64,000 nt of DNA from Cryptomeria japonica (Eukaryota > Streptophyta > Pinopsida > Cupressales > Cupressaceae). The stretch spans positions 97,341,796-97,405,795 of the forward strand of contig NC_081412.1 in the NCBI RefSeq assembly GCF_030272615.1. Reading direction: 5' to 3'. Shown here in pieces: positions 42,459 through 52,688 of the stretch. The translations under genes and the position numbers were made by a program. Under the pieces are notes generated by a model, which saw nothing but the letters and a program-made list of their open reading frames with translations, made no database searches and was not told the origin of the DNA. The stretch's first letter is position 1. Every line of letters starts with the position of its first letter.

Positions 42459-44000
42459 ATGGAAAATCTGATGAAGCAACTTGAAGGAACTCTTATTGAC
42501 TATGATGCAGAGAAGTTGAAAAATATCAAATTAGAAGATGATTTAAAAGCAGCTCAGGACATTATTCAGGCACTTCAAGAAAATCTTACTGTTACAAGAA
42601 ACAAGAGAAGAGAACTTTGTGAAAAATTGCAAAATGAGAATGATGAAAAGGAATCACTAAATGATATGATAAGCAAATTGAAACAAGAGATCATGACAAC
42701 AAAAAATGAAATGCAGGATATGACTATGAGATTTTGCAAAGAAATTGAGGACATAAAGAAGAATGAAGAAGAATTGACTAGAAGATTAAGTGATGCAGCA
42801 AATGAGAACACAAGACTTAGCTATGAAAATGACATGGTTAAAGAAAATGTAAAAATTGATATCTGTGAATGGTTAAAGGATGAGTTAATTGACAATTTAG
42901 CAAAAATCAAGAAGGATAAGAAAGGAACCTTTAGATTTGGAAATTTACTTGTATGCTTAATGCTACATATAACCAAACAGGCTCCCGGTATAGGCTACAA
43001 GGATTTTGGATTCGACATACCGGTAGGAAAACAATTGTCTGACTTATTCAACAACATGGGTGAAAACAGAGAAAAAAATATCAATGAGTATTTTCAAGCA
43101 CTAAAAGTCAGAATGAATAAAAGAATCAGACTATCACAGGAAATTGTCAACAAATACAAGGATGATATATGTTTTGTAATAAAAAAGGATGAGATTTGGA
43201 TGGAAGCAGTCATCCCAAGAACAATCTGGGTTACAGAGATGGGGTATGAAATAGATGACCACATAGTGGAAACTTATGCCAAAGCACTTCTGGAAGCCCC
43301 CAATGAACCAAAGGAAGAAGTATTTGGTAGTGCTGAGACCATCGAAAGTCAAATTCAATCTAAAAAGAGAGTAAAGAAAGTTGAGGCATTTGTGAGGAAA
43401 GGAACCAGACAAGCAAAAGCCATAAAAGAAGATGTATTAAAGAAAACCGACATAACAGAAGAAGAGTTGGCAGCCCAACAGCCTGAAACTCATCTATCAC
43501 TGGTAGATACCTCCTCAGAAGGAGATATTCCAGCAAATTTCAAAAGAGTTGTTAGGAAAAGAGACCCCTCACTGGTAACCACTCCTTCACCTAGAAGGAC
43601 AAGACAAAAGCAACAAGCTGTGAGGTCTCCAGTCAAGAAAGCCACACCTAAGAAAAAGCTGACCCCCAAAAAGAAGAAGAAGACAAACACTGACTTGGCC
43701 CCTTTTGACATATTACTGAATGAGATCACAGAGGAAGGTAAATTGAAAAACATAGGGAAAATCTATGACACCCTATCAGATGATGAGAAAGGACAAGTCG
43801 TGGAGAGTGTTATATTACACATGGACATGTATAAAAAGTTTTTGATGCAAGTCCTAAATGAAATTCCTGATGAATTATATAAAAGACTTGAGGCCAGAAG
43901 GCAAGGAATAGTTGAGTTGGATAAGAAAATTAAAATAGAAAAATTACTTGCAGTATACCCGGTCAACTCACCTAAGGAAATTGATGATCTGATATCTTAG
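42459..44000 (+). CDS. NAL-D fusion protein: coiled coil plus ORF2 module (513 aa, open)
   Basis: Function unknown; it does not match a family I know. It starts at ATG 42459 (MENLMKQLEGTLIDYDAEKL). Residues 1-130 are a coiled coil matching NAL-E ORF1 (DYDAEKLKNIKLEDDL). Near residue 130 it switches to the ORF2 middle module: KKDKKGTFRFGNLLVCLMLH (about 150), GFDIPVGKQL (184), KDDICFVIKKDEIWMEAVIP and MGYEIDDHIVETYAKALLE (260). A Lys-rich linker (TPKKKLTPKKKKK, about 395) and a helical module (DILLNEITEEGKLKNI, VESVILHMDMYKKFLM) follow. It stops at TAG 43998; NAL-B reads on at the same point with GCT. It has no enzyme motif. A Gag-like or RNA-binding structural role is a guess. Confidence 0.72.
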   Translation: MENLMKQLEGTLIDYDAEKLKNIKLEDDLKAAQDIIQALQENLTVTRNKRRELCEKLQNENDEKESLNDMISKLKQEIMTTKNEMQDMTMRFCKEIEDIKKNEEELTRRLSDAANENTRLSYENDMVKENVKIDICEWLKDELIDNLAKIKKDKKGTFRFGNLLVCLMLHITKQAPGIGYKDFGFDIPVGKQLSDLFNNMGENREKNINEYFQALKVRMNKRIRLSQEIVNKYKDDICFVIKKDEIWMEAVIPRTIWVTEMGYEIDDHIVETYAKALLEAPNEPKEEVFGSAETIESQIQSKKRVKKVEAFVRKGTRQAKAIKEDVLKKTDITEEELAAQQPETHLSLVDTSSEGDIPANFKRVVRKRDPSLVTTPSPRRTRQKQQAVRSPVKKATPKKKLTPKKKKKTNTDLAPFDILLNEITEEGKLKNIGKIYDTLSDDEKGQVVESVILHMDMYKKFLMQVLNEIPDELYKRLEARRQGIVELDKKIKIEKLLAVYPVNSPKEIDDLIS

Positions 44001-44046
44001 GCCAACCAGACAGTTTTTTTTTATTGCACACTGGCAAATATCACTA

Positions 44047-44447
44047 ATGGCAGGTAGAGTTACTGAAGTTTCAAAGGAAATAGAAGATGGTTGGGATACA
44101 TTCTTGGTTGAAAAAGAAAAACAAGAAGATATAGGAATCCCAAGCCCATTCTGGTATATCAAAAGGACAAAGGGAAAGGTAAAGTTGGTGGACCACCAAG
44201 TATCAATATTAGAGACAACTTACCCCCACCTCCTTTAAATACTCCACCGATAAATACAACAACTGCAGAAGATCAACCGGTAGCTGAGAGCATGGACACA
44301 GAGGATAATAATCTTGATCCTGAAGTCCTATATACTGTGAATGTTGATACTCAGAAAATCAACGTAGTGGTAGATAAGGATACAACAGATAAATCAGAAA
44401 ACAAAGAGCAACCGACACTCAGTTTGTTGGGTCACCATCAAATGTAA
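44047..44447 (+). pseudogene. NAL-D ORF2 linker remnant
   Basis: Fragments in two frames (KKKNKKI, GKGKVGGPPSI, NLPPPPLNTPP, DPEVLYTVNVDTQKINVVVD) correspond to NAL-B 6480-6780. They are out of frame with the fusion ORF. Confidence 0.6.
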
Positions 44448-44455
44448 CAGAGGTA

Positions 44456-45067
44456 TTGCTCGAATCTATCAAGAAAATAACTGATTATAGCTCCCAAGCT
44501 TATAAAGCGATAGATGATTCAATTCCAATTTTGAAATCAATAGCTCCCAATTGTAATATAGCCAATAAAGATTCTTTAGGCCAGTTGGATACACTTTGTA
44601 AATATATTTCTGGAAATTTTGAGCAAACAAAGGTAGAAACTATAAAGGAAAGTGTAGAAAAAGAGAAACATAAATTCTTTGAGGAAGGAATAAAGAAGTG
44701 TAACAGATAATTTGACACACTTCTACCGGAACTGTGCAATTTATTGAAAGAGTACAAAACTTTGTACAAAGACACCTGTAAGATAAACTTTTTGACCATG
44801 GATGTAGACAAAAAGATGAGCAAGGTACAGGAAGAGATCAATAAACTTGCTGATAATTTTGTTAACTCACCCGATACATTATCAGTTTTTGAGGAAAAGA
44901 TAACAAATTTTGAGGAAGAATTGCTCAAATTAGAAAGAGAGAAAGAAAAAATAATAAACAAGGCAAAATTCTTGAGATCTAAACTAAGTCCAAGATTGGA
45001 CTATTTAGCATCTCTACGGAAGGAAATCTCAGAGGCACTAACACAGGGTAGCAAAACACCGGCATAG
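44456..45067 (+). pseudogene. NAL-D ORF2 carboxy-terminal helical region
   Basis: Open from 44456 to a TAA at 44708, then in another frame to 45067. Landmarks: LESIKKITDYSSQAYKAIDD, IAPNCNIANKDSLGQLDTLC, FDTLLPELCNLLKEYK, NFVNSPDTLSVFEEK, KLSPRLDYLASLRKEI. It aligns closely with NAL-B 7130-7720. Strongly helical; role unknown. Confidence 0.65.
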
Positions 45068-45388
45068 CACTTGCAGCATCTCACCGGTGCAATATACAGA
45101 ACTGAGATAGCAATAAAGGAGAGCAAGAAGTTTATGGATGGCATAAACTTAATTTTGGGAGATATTCTTCAGTTAATAACTACCCAACTACAAGGTTGAG
45201 GTTATGAATTGGTACAACTACAAAATCTACTAACCTTTGTCATTGATGCCAAAGGGGGAGTAGTAGATGGGAAAATTCAAAACACATGGATCATATGCTC
45301 AGGGGGAGCTCTCACATTTTTGGTAACATTTTTGGATATCTTTTTGAAATTTTTCATGAGTGTTGCCATCAATGCCAAAGGGGGAGAT
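45068..45388 (+). promoter_or_regulatory. NAL-D 3' region with polypurine tracts
   Basis: GCCAAAGGGGGAGTAG (about 45248-45263), CAGGGGGAGCTC (about 45300-45311) and AAAGGGGGAGAT (45377-45388), the last next to the 3' LTR. Confidence 0.82.
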
Positions 45389-46325
45389 TTTTGGCATATG
45401 GACACTCCAATGAGACATTGTGTGTGATTGAAGGTTTTGTCATTGATGGCAACCTTGCAATCCTATGGCACCGACAAGATATTATACCGGCAAAGCATTA
45501 CTCAGGCAACCTTGCAATCCTATGGCACCGACAAGACATTATACTGACAAAGCATTACTCAGGCAACCTTGCAATCCTATGGCACCAACAAGACATTATA
45601 CCGACAAAGAATTACTCAAACAAGACAGTGCACCAACATCAGCAAGATCAATCTACACCGGCACCAGCACAGAAGATGTACACCGGCACATAAAAGAACA
45701 TGTATACCGGCATAGAGGCCGACATGATTTTTGATATTTAACATTTTGTTTATTATTGTAAGCCGACTTGGCAAATTATAAAATGACTCTTGTATATAAA
45801 AGAGATCATTGTAGACATTTGTAGGATATGGATAGGAAAGCATAAATTAATTATAAGGCAGACCTAATGTGTGAATTGTAGGTCAAGGGTTTATGTAAAG
45901 AACAGAGCAAGAACCGGTACTGAATCTGGCATTGAAGATGCTATTGTAAAGCAGTACAGAATATTGGATTTGTGTAAATCCTCATTGTAAGTCAGTGTGA
46001 CTTCTTATAGAGTAGTGAGCTCTAGGCAGTTGGCCTTCCTGCATGTGCAGGCCCCTATTGTAAGTAATATTCTCTTATTGGCTAGTAAGTGAATATTGTG
46101 GGTCACAAATCCCACCGAGGTTTTTCCCACACTAGGTTTCCTCGTTAAACATCTTGTGTTATGGTGTTCTTTTCATGTGGATGTTTTTGATTTTGTTATT
46201 TAAATTAATTTTTGCATACCGGTATATTGTTACTTTATGTTTTGCATATTCAGTTTCAAGAAAATCTCATTACCGGTCAGATACTGATTCACCCCCCCCT
46301 CTCAGTATATGTGGGAACCCTAACA
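45389..46325 (+). repeat. NAL-D 3' LTR
   Basis: 937 bp. The second base is mutated (TTTTGGCAT where the 5' LTR has TGTTGGCAT), so the terminal TG is lost. A TATATAAAAG box lies near 45795. Confidence 0.92.
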
Positions 46326-46330
46326 ATATG

Positions 46331-46650
46331 TACTGGTTGCAAAGGGAAATTGTAATTTTTTTTTGCCATTCAGGAGTACGGGATGTGGGTGGATGTGATG
46401 CAAGGTGTATTGTCACAAGGACGACTCTCATGGGAAATAATGGGAATTAGAGGATCAGAAAAGAGGTCGACATGAAGCGTTAAAGATTAATAATGACAAG
46501 CCATCATTATTTGGCGCAACCTTTTTCGGTTTTTGAAGATAAATATGGGGGCAGTTGGGGAGATTGTTCATTCTTGGCTTGTGAAAATTTCCTTTTGAAG
46601 TAATTGAGAGAATGGATACTCTGGTTCTGCTTGACGCCTCAAAAAAATAA
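46331..46650 (+). other. LINE-2 sequence after NAL-D
   Basis: LINE-2 resumes after the TSD. No coding motif recognised. Confidence 0.6.
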
Positions 46651-47268
46651 ATGGCCTTTTTAGGGGATATCTCAGACAAACGGATTTTGCAGGTTTTAGA
46701 ATCAGATCATGCCTTAATTCTTCATGCTGTGAAGAAAGTCTTGGGTGAGGAGTTTTTGTGGGTGAGGTTCAAATATAGAGTGAACTATGATATACCTGCC
46801 ATGTTCTTGGCTGTTGGTGTACAATTGGGGATTTGCAAGCCGTGTACCAAGAAGGTCTATCAAATGATTTTTTAGCACTCCTTCCTAGGTGGTATTGATG
46901 AAGTTTTGGATAATATTGATGAATTGAGGAGGATGCCTTTGGAGCATTACTTTTACCGCAGTGAAAATATGGTGGTGAAGAAGTTCTCGTTGGTACAAAC
47001 TTTAGAAGTAGAAAAATTTAGAGCCTCATTTCCAGTTCAAAATCAAAGCTAGGTGTTTCTTCTGTTTGTGACTAAAAGTTCGGCTAGGCCAAATAATTTT
47101 GACTTGGGTATATCAGGGTGGAAGGATTGGAGAGGAGGTGAGACATTGGGGTTGCTGAGGATGGGGCTGAGGCAGAAGGCAATGACTGGGGGCTGGGTGA
47201 TGGAGAAGTTTGGATTTCAGAGGACGGTCAAGACATTGAGGAAATGGTTACAGGCCCAACTCATGTGA
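46651..47268 (+). pseudogene. Open reading stretch near the 3' end of LINE-2, unknown
   Basis: One frame of 206 codons from ATG 46651 to TGA 47266, broken only by TAG at 46873 and 47050. It reads AFLGDISDKRILQVLESDHA, AVGVQLGICKPCTKKVYQMI, GGIDEVLDNIDELRRMPLEH, then a Gly/Trp-rich end. It lies 1.1 kb (NAL-D removed) after the RNase H stop, so it is not part of ORF2. I do not recognise it. It might be a third LINE ORF, captured sequence, or part of another element. Confidence 0.45.
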
Positions 47269-47283
47269 GATGCGAGTTGGAAT

Positions 47284-48360
47284 TGTAGACACTAAAAAAT
47301 GTCTTTTTCATCATGTACTAATTATTCATCCTAATTAATTAAGTAATTCTTTAATTATTTAATTAAGTCAATTATTCTTCTAAATTGACTCAATCATCAT
47401 TCCTCATCTTACTAATTATTCTTTTTTTATCATTTCATTATTTAACCCTTTCTCAAATATTAATTAAATATTATTCATTTAATTAATTACAATTAATTTT
47501 CTTAATTAAATAATCTTTATTATTTAATTAATTCTATTTCTAATATTTAAATAATTTAAATTAATTGACTTATTCCTCCAAATCTACAAATTCTAATTCC
47601 AATTCATTTCATCTAATTTCATTTCACAATTCCCCAAATTCATATTTTATCTAATTCCTAATCATCGAATTCACATTTCACCAAATCTAAATTTTAGTTA
47701 ATTCCATGTGCATTTCAACATTCGAAAGTCCAAATTCAAATCCAAATTGAAAATGAAAATTAAATTCAATTTCAAATCCTACAACACATGTTGAAATCAT
47801 AACTGATTGATCAAATCAGTTAACCAATTAGTTAACTTAGTTAACTCTTGAATCACCCCTTTTCACTCCAAATCACCCTTTTTTGAGTAATCAATCAATC
47901 CACTTATCTCTCCAATCAATTCAGTCTTCTAATCCACCTATTCAGTTAGCTAGCTAGTCTATTCAGTCTACTGGCTAATCAATTGAGTTCATACTCCAAT
48001 CAAACAAGTTAAGAAATCAATCAACATGAGTTCACTAATCAATCTAAATCAGTTGATTATCAATCAGGACTTGAGTTAAAATCCTCACCCCTTCTATGTT
48101 GAAAATCTATATAAACAACATCATTTTCACAAATCAGTCTAGATCACACTCTTCAAAGCAATTGCCAATCTTATGCAGGATTTCAGCGCAATACTTGAGA
48201 GCCACCCACACAATTTTGGAGAAGAACAATGGAAGTCACAATGCAGGATGAGGGAGTTTCATTTACTTGAATTTACTCTTATCTTGTGTGAATTCTATTG
48301 GTTTATGTTTGATTGTATTTGATTAGTTAAATATTTGTGATCATCTTTACCCCCTAATCA
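47284..48360 (+). other. AT-rich stretch, possible LTR
   Basis: It begins TGTAGACACTAAAAAATGTC, which looks like an LTR start. It continues with dense ATTAATT sequence, and has CTATATAAACA near 48106, a plausible TATA box, followed by leader-like sequence. I find no matching second copy, TSD or primer site, so a solo or truncated LTR is only a suggestion. Confidence 0.35.
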
Positions 48361-48385
48361 GATTTACTTGAATTTACTCTTATCT
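48261..48385 (+). repeat. 24-bp direct repeat, 101 bp apart
   Basis: ATTTACTTGAATTTACTCTT plus ATCT occurs at 48261-48284 and 48362-48385, identical. It could be a small duplication at an insertion or repair site. Confidence 0.85.
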
Positions 48386-48760
48386 GGTAGATGATGTATC
48401 CACCAAGCATCATACTGTGGCGAGGCACCGGGTTCTGCAACATCGACAGACAAACCCCACTGAGTCATTTGAAGAGAATCAAACTTTGCAATAGCAACGT
48501 GAGGCTGTATACAAGCCCCCCAATCTTCGATATCTTGATAGATACGAGCAAAATAAGCAGTAAAATCAAGAACACCCTATACCTCCCCGAATTGTCGAAG
48601 TACATGGCTAGGAAGATGAATATCAATAACCCTACGAGTGTCAACATCTCTCCCAATCAAATATCTTTGTTGTTGACAATATGGCAAATGTTGCACACTA
48701 TCAGCCCAACCGGGGCAATCAAGATATGGTCTTCAAGTGAAATACTGTAAAATATCAATA
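48370..48760 (-). pseudogene. Plant mobile domain (PMD-like) fragment
   Basis: On the minus strand, from about 48760, the reading is GWADSVQHLPYCQQQRYLIG, RVIDIHLPSHVLRQFGEV, LDFTAYFARIYQDIEDWGAC, VAIAKFDSLQMTQWGLSVD and SPQYDAWWIHHLP. HLPxxVLRQFG followed by a W..Y..W pattern is typical of the plant mobile domain found in transposons and in some host genes. There is no start codon and no flanking gene structure. A TAG interrupts it after GEV. A transposon-derived fragment is more likely than a host gene. Confidence 0.5.
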
Positions 48761-48816
48761 TGGTGTCTCCAGTAGAGGGTGTTTCGTGACGCCCTATGTC
48801 TAATCACTTACTCATT

Positions 48817-49115
48817 TGGGTACATTTTTCGATGAACATTTCCGACGAACTATGGGATTTCTTTTGTTTTTTCGGATCTTAGGAGGCAATTTGTGTCAAA
48901 TTTGTTTTTTTTAAATGTTGCTTGAGGTTCATCGGAATTCCGATGAAACCAACTATCGTCAGAATCTTGCCTGATGTTCGTCGGATCTGAGAAGGAAATT
49001 TATGTCAATTTTTTTAAAAAAAAATCTTGCCTGACATTCATCGGAATTCCGACAAAACCAACTGTCATCGGAATCTTTCCTATTGTTCGTCAGAATTCTG
49101 ATGAAAAATAGAAAA
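48817..49115. repeat. Subterminal-type repeats with TCGGAATTCCGA palindromes
   Basis: Repeated words: TTCATCGGAATTCCGATGAA (48928-48947), TTCATCGGAATTCCGACAAA (49038-49057), TTCGTCAGAATTCTGATGAA (49087-49106), with AAACCAACT and ATCTTGCCTGA spacers about 109 bp apart. Such arrays are typical of CACTA subterminal regions and bind transposase in studied examples. A terminal CACTA sequence itself was not found. Confidence 0.7.
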
Positions 49116-49278
49116 GTGAAAAAGTAAAAAATCCAAAACCCTTAGGGCTAGTCAAGTAAATAATATAAAAAATCACGTGGACAATGTTTTCCGTACTTGC
49201 GACATTGTTTTGCTTGGTTTGTGAAGGTTATAGACCGAATTTTCCATAGCCCAATTTTTTTGCCGGTGAAGAAAAATC

Positions 49279-51660
49279 ATGTCAGATAATATCAGCAAAG
49301 AACAAAATAAGGAGACAATTGCTAGATTGTGGTCTAGCTTGAAAAGAAAAGGTGATGGGAAATGTTATTGTCCCTGCAAAAATTGTAAGGGATTAAAGAC
49401 TAGAAGGCTTTTAGTCACAACAACTAAGAAAAATTGTAGGCAACATGGTCACATTGAAGGGGGGAAAGATTATCATCCACTGGTAAGTTGCTCATTATAT
49501 GTGTTTATATTGATTGAAGTTGTAAATATTTATATCATTTTAATAATTTATATACATAAAAAATCACTTGTTAATAAGATCATGATCATGGTTTATTTAT
49601 GTTGATCATTTTTATATAGGTGGGGTGCCCCAGGGCACATGATATGGACTACCACGACCCAGAGAACATGGTTTTCCAAGTGGAGGAACATGGAGGTTTG
49701 AATATCAAAGCTGAAGATAATGATCCTATGGATGAAGATGATCATGCACTAGAAAACACAGTTGAATATGATGGTACAAATACATTGATCCATGACACAT
49801 TTAGTACTGGCACAATTGATCATGATGATCAAGATGACTTTGATGTTGTTCATGATTTACCTATAATTGAGAATGCATACGAACCCCTTTACGAAGGCTC
49901 CCAAACAACTCTTCTCTCTATTGTATTGTTGTTGGTGAACTTGAAGGTTATGAATGGTTTATCGAACATAACAATCTCACATATGTTAAGGTATGTCATA
50001 TATGTCATCTTTATTCATCTATTTTTGTTGTTATTTCATCACTAGTAAATAAAAGTTGAAATATGTACCATTAATATTCTTTATATTAATAAATTATTTT
50101 TTCATTCTAGATTGATAGGTGATGTTTTGTTACCACCATCAAATATTCTACCTCGCTCATATTGAGAATTATCTGCCATTATGAAAGATATTAGAATGAA
50201 GTATCAAGCAATAGATGCATGTCCCAATGACCATATTATATATCATAAACAACATGAATTTGCAACATAATGCCTTGAATGTCATATGAGTAGATATCGA
50301 ACAGATCAACTAACAAAAAAGGTGCCTCGCAAGGTTGTTCATTATATTCCCATTATTCCACATTTACAATGATTATTTAGGTGTGAAAGCTTGATGCACT
50401 TTATGGAGTACCATGCACACAATAGAAGTCAAGATGGCATTCTTCGAATGCCTGCAGATGGTTTTGCATTTACATACATAGAGGAAAAGTGGCCACACTT
50501 TAAAGAAGAACCTCGTAATCTCAAGATTTCATTGGCAGTGGACGGTGTCAATCCATTTGGAGAGCTGAGATCTATTTACTTGGTGTGGCTTGTTTTTGTT
50601 ATCAGCAATAACATTCCTCCATGGATGTCAATAAAGAGGGAGCACATAATGTTGGTAATGATTGTCCCAGATATTTTTCTCATTTAATAGTCATGTACAT
50701 TAAATTATATATTGTAGTAAAATGGTTATAATAATTATATAATGTTTTTGTTCATTCAACTAGGTAAGTACGAAGTTAAATATATGAATGTATATATCGA
50801 GCCTCTTATCAACGAGTTGTTGGAGTTATGGAATGGTGTCACTATGTATGACATCTCTAGACCAATAGAACAAAGACAATTTCAATTCCATGCAATGCTT
50901 GTATGGACAATTCATGATGCCCCAGGGCTGACACAATTTTTTGGTATGTTATAATGTTCAACTTGCGCACTTTAATAATACTTTAATTTTTTAAAAGTAT
51001 AAATCATGCATTTTTAAAAAAATCCATTCAATTTATATAATTATAAAAATTAACATATTTAATCCAATTATACATGATCTTGCATGTCTTCAAACAAAGG
51101 GAAAATTTGAATGTCCAGTTTGTAGTCTAAAGATGAAATCTAGTCATTCAACAAGTTTAGGAAAACATGTGTTTGATGAGTATAGGCCCTACCTCCACAA
51201 AAATCTTAAGTATCGAACTATTGAAAAACATCTTTTCAATGGGAAAGAAGAGACTGCATTAAAACCACGGAGAATGACACCTCGCCTATGGAAGTTGGAA
51301 TATAATAGAATTAATCGTCAAGGTAATACCATTCAGTCTAATTGTTTATCTATCATATATGATATGTTTGGAATTTATATTTTTTTATTGTGTTTTGTTT
51401 ACTCATGTTGTAATTGACGATGATTGTCATTGTTAACTTTTTAAACTTATATGCTTCATGAAGGTCGTCAAGGCATTAATTACTACCTTCCAAAGAGACT
51501 AAAAAGTTATCCCAGTAAATTTAGTAGGTGGCCCTACTATGAGCAGCTAGAAATTGTGCATTTGTTTGATACTATGCATATTGGAAAGAATATAATAGAG
51601 ACATTATAGAAAATATTGGATGGAAGGTGTGACAAAGAAAAAATTGTCAAAATTTGCAGT
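49279..51660 (+). pseudogene. CACTA-type TNP2 transposase gene with introns, cut by Gypsy-2
   Basis: Transposase of the TNP2 (CACTA/EnSpm) type. Tentative exons: 49279-49482 (CYCPCKNCKG), 49620-49990 (ENAYEPLYEGS, VNLKVMNGLSN), 50111-~50670 (YQAIDACPNDHIIY, EPRNLKISLAVDGVNPFGE, IPPWMSIKREHIML), ~50764-50943 (VYIEPLINELLELWNGVTMY, FHAMLVWTIHDAPG), ~51077-51322 (TKGKFECPVCSLKMKSSH, RRMTPRLWKLEYNR) and from 51464 (QLEIVHLFDTMHIGKNIIET, matching the D-x-MH motif). Junctions show GT/AG: 49483-49619, 49991-50110, 51323-51463. Exon 3 contains three stops. The reading ends at the Gypsy-2 LTR. It is non-functional. Confidence 0.82.
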
Positions 51661-52664
51661 TGTAATACCCTGAAAAATGGTCATCTAAACCATAGGGCCC
51701 TAATCTCTCCTACATCACCAAGGTCTTAACCAATGATAAATTAAATCAATCTTGAGCACCTACTTAATTAATTCTCAGTCATCAATATCACATGGAAAAT
51801 AAATCACTCAATATTAATTAAATAATCATTTAACTAATTAATCATTCCAAGTGAATCATTTTAATCAATTATCCTATTTATTCAATTAAATATCCTAGCA
51901 TATTTAATTAATAAATCAATTTTCCATTAAATCATCAAAATAGAATTAATTTGGAAAAAGAATTAAAATTGAGAAAAGAAATCAAAATGGAATTAAATTG
52001 AAAAAATCTCAAAAAAGCAATTAAATGAATTAAATCAATTAAATATCAAAATATAAAATATGAAATAAATCAATTTTTTTAATTTTATCTTAAAATTAGT
52101 TCAATTTCCTTTAAAGTTGAGAAAAGTAGCCAATCACATCAATTCACCTAGATTGTGCTTCCTCTTGGAGAATCTCTGTCACTCATCGTTGATGGATCTT
52201 GACCGTTGGTCTCTCTCTGGATTTTCTATAAATTCAGGCTCTCATCTCTCATAAAAAAAGAGAATCTAGAGATTATTGTTATTATGCTATTTTTTCTCTA
52301 CGTCTATTAAGAATATTGCATTAGCTTAATCATATTGCTTGAATCATGTTAGTTTGATTAAAATCATATAGATGGATAAATTGCTTAAATCATGTTAGCT
52401 TAATCTTGCATATCTTGCATCCATTTAGATCAATTTCATACTCATATAGATTAAATCCTTTATTTAGACATCGTCTAGTCACTGGTGTTGCATATAGAAA
52501 TCTAAGAGCAAAATTAAACTCAGATCTACTAGAAGGCAATAGGTCGCTTTGTAATGGTTTCATTATTCACTGATTATTGATTTACTAACCATGCATCTAA
52601 TGACCTAATTGAAGTGTTGTGTATTTAGATACAGATACAGATACAATTCCACTTTTCACACACA
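51661..52664 (+). repeat. Gypsy-2 5' LTR
   Basis: It begins TGTAATACCCTG and ends TTTTCACACACA (1,004 bp). TTTCTATAAATTC near 52223 is a TATA-like box. No second LTR copy is in the window, so the limits rest on termini and primer site. Confidence 0.8.
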
Positions 52665-52670
52665 AATTTT

Positions 52671-52688
52671 TGGCGCCCACCGTGGGGC
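52671..52688 (+). promoter_or_regulatory. Gypsy-2 primer-binding site
   Basis: TGGCGCCCACCGTGGGGC, six bases after the LTR, is a strong primer site complementary to a tRNA 3' end (not initiator Met). I do not name the tRNA. Confidence 0.85.

Larger units (their letters stand above)
41435..46325 (+). mobile_element. NAL-D: complete non-autonomous LTR element with an intact fusion ORF
   Basis: LTRs 41435-42371 and 45389-46325 are both 937 bp and about 5% different by eye. The TSD ATATG is exact (41430-41434, 46326-46330). The primer site and polypurine tract are present. The 3.0-kb interior encodes a 513-residue ORF (coiled coil fused to the ORF2 middle module) and a downstream helical region. 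CCHC knuckles and the amino-terminal part of ORF2 are absent, and no pol is present. It is the closest relative of NAL-B. Confidence 0.93.
27276..47283 (+). mobile_element. LINE-2: L1-type element split by NAL-C and NAL-D
   Basis: Three pieces (about 27276-29630, 37400-41434, 46326-47283) join at exact target duplications (GTTAC for NAL-C, ATATG for NAL-D) into one element of about 7.3 kb. It carries ORF1 (DUF4283, CCHC), ORF2 (endonuclease, RT, zf-RVT, RNase H) and an additional open stretch near its 3' end. The 5' edge is placed where purine-rich leader begins (GGGCGGGAGTGAGCACGAGA). The 3' edge is uncertain: no clear poly-A, and a possible LTR starts at 47284. ORF1 and ORF2 overlap by 14 bases. 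All frames are decayed. Confidence 0.88.

Noticed and set aside
48391-48750. A plus-strand gene of 119 codons
   Set aside because: The minus strand of the same stretch reads as a plant-mobile-domain fragment, which explains the openness better.
49279-51660. A functional host gene with introns
   Set aside because: The exons match TNP2 transposase motifs, contain several stops and are cut by Gypsy-2.
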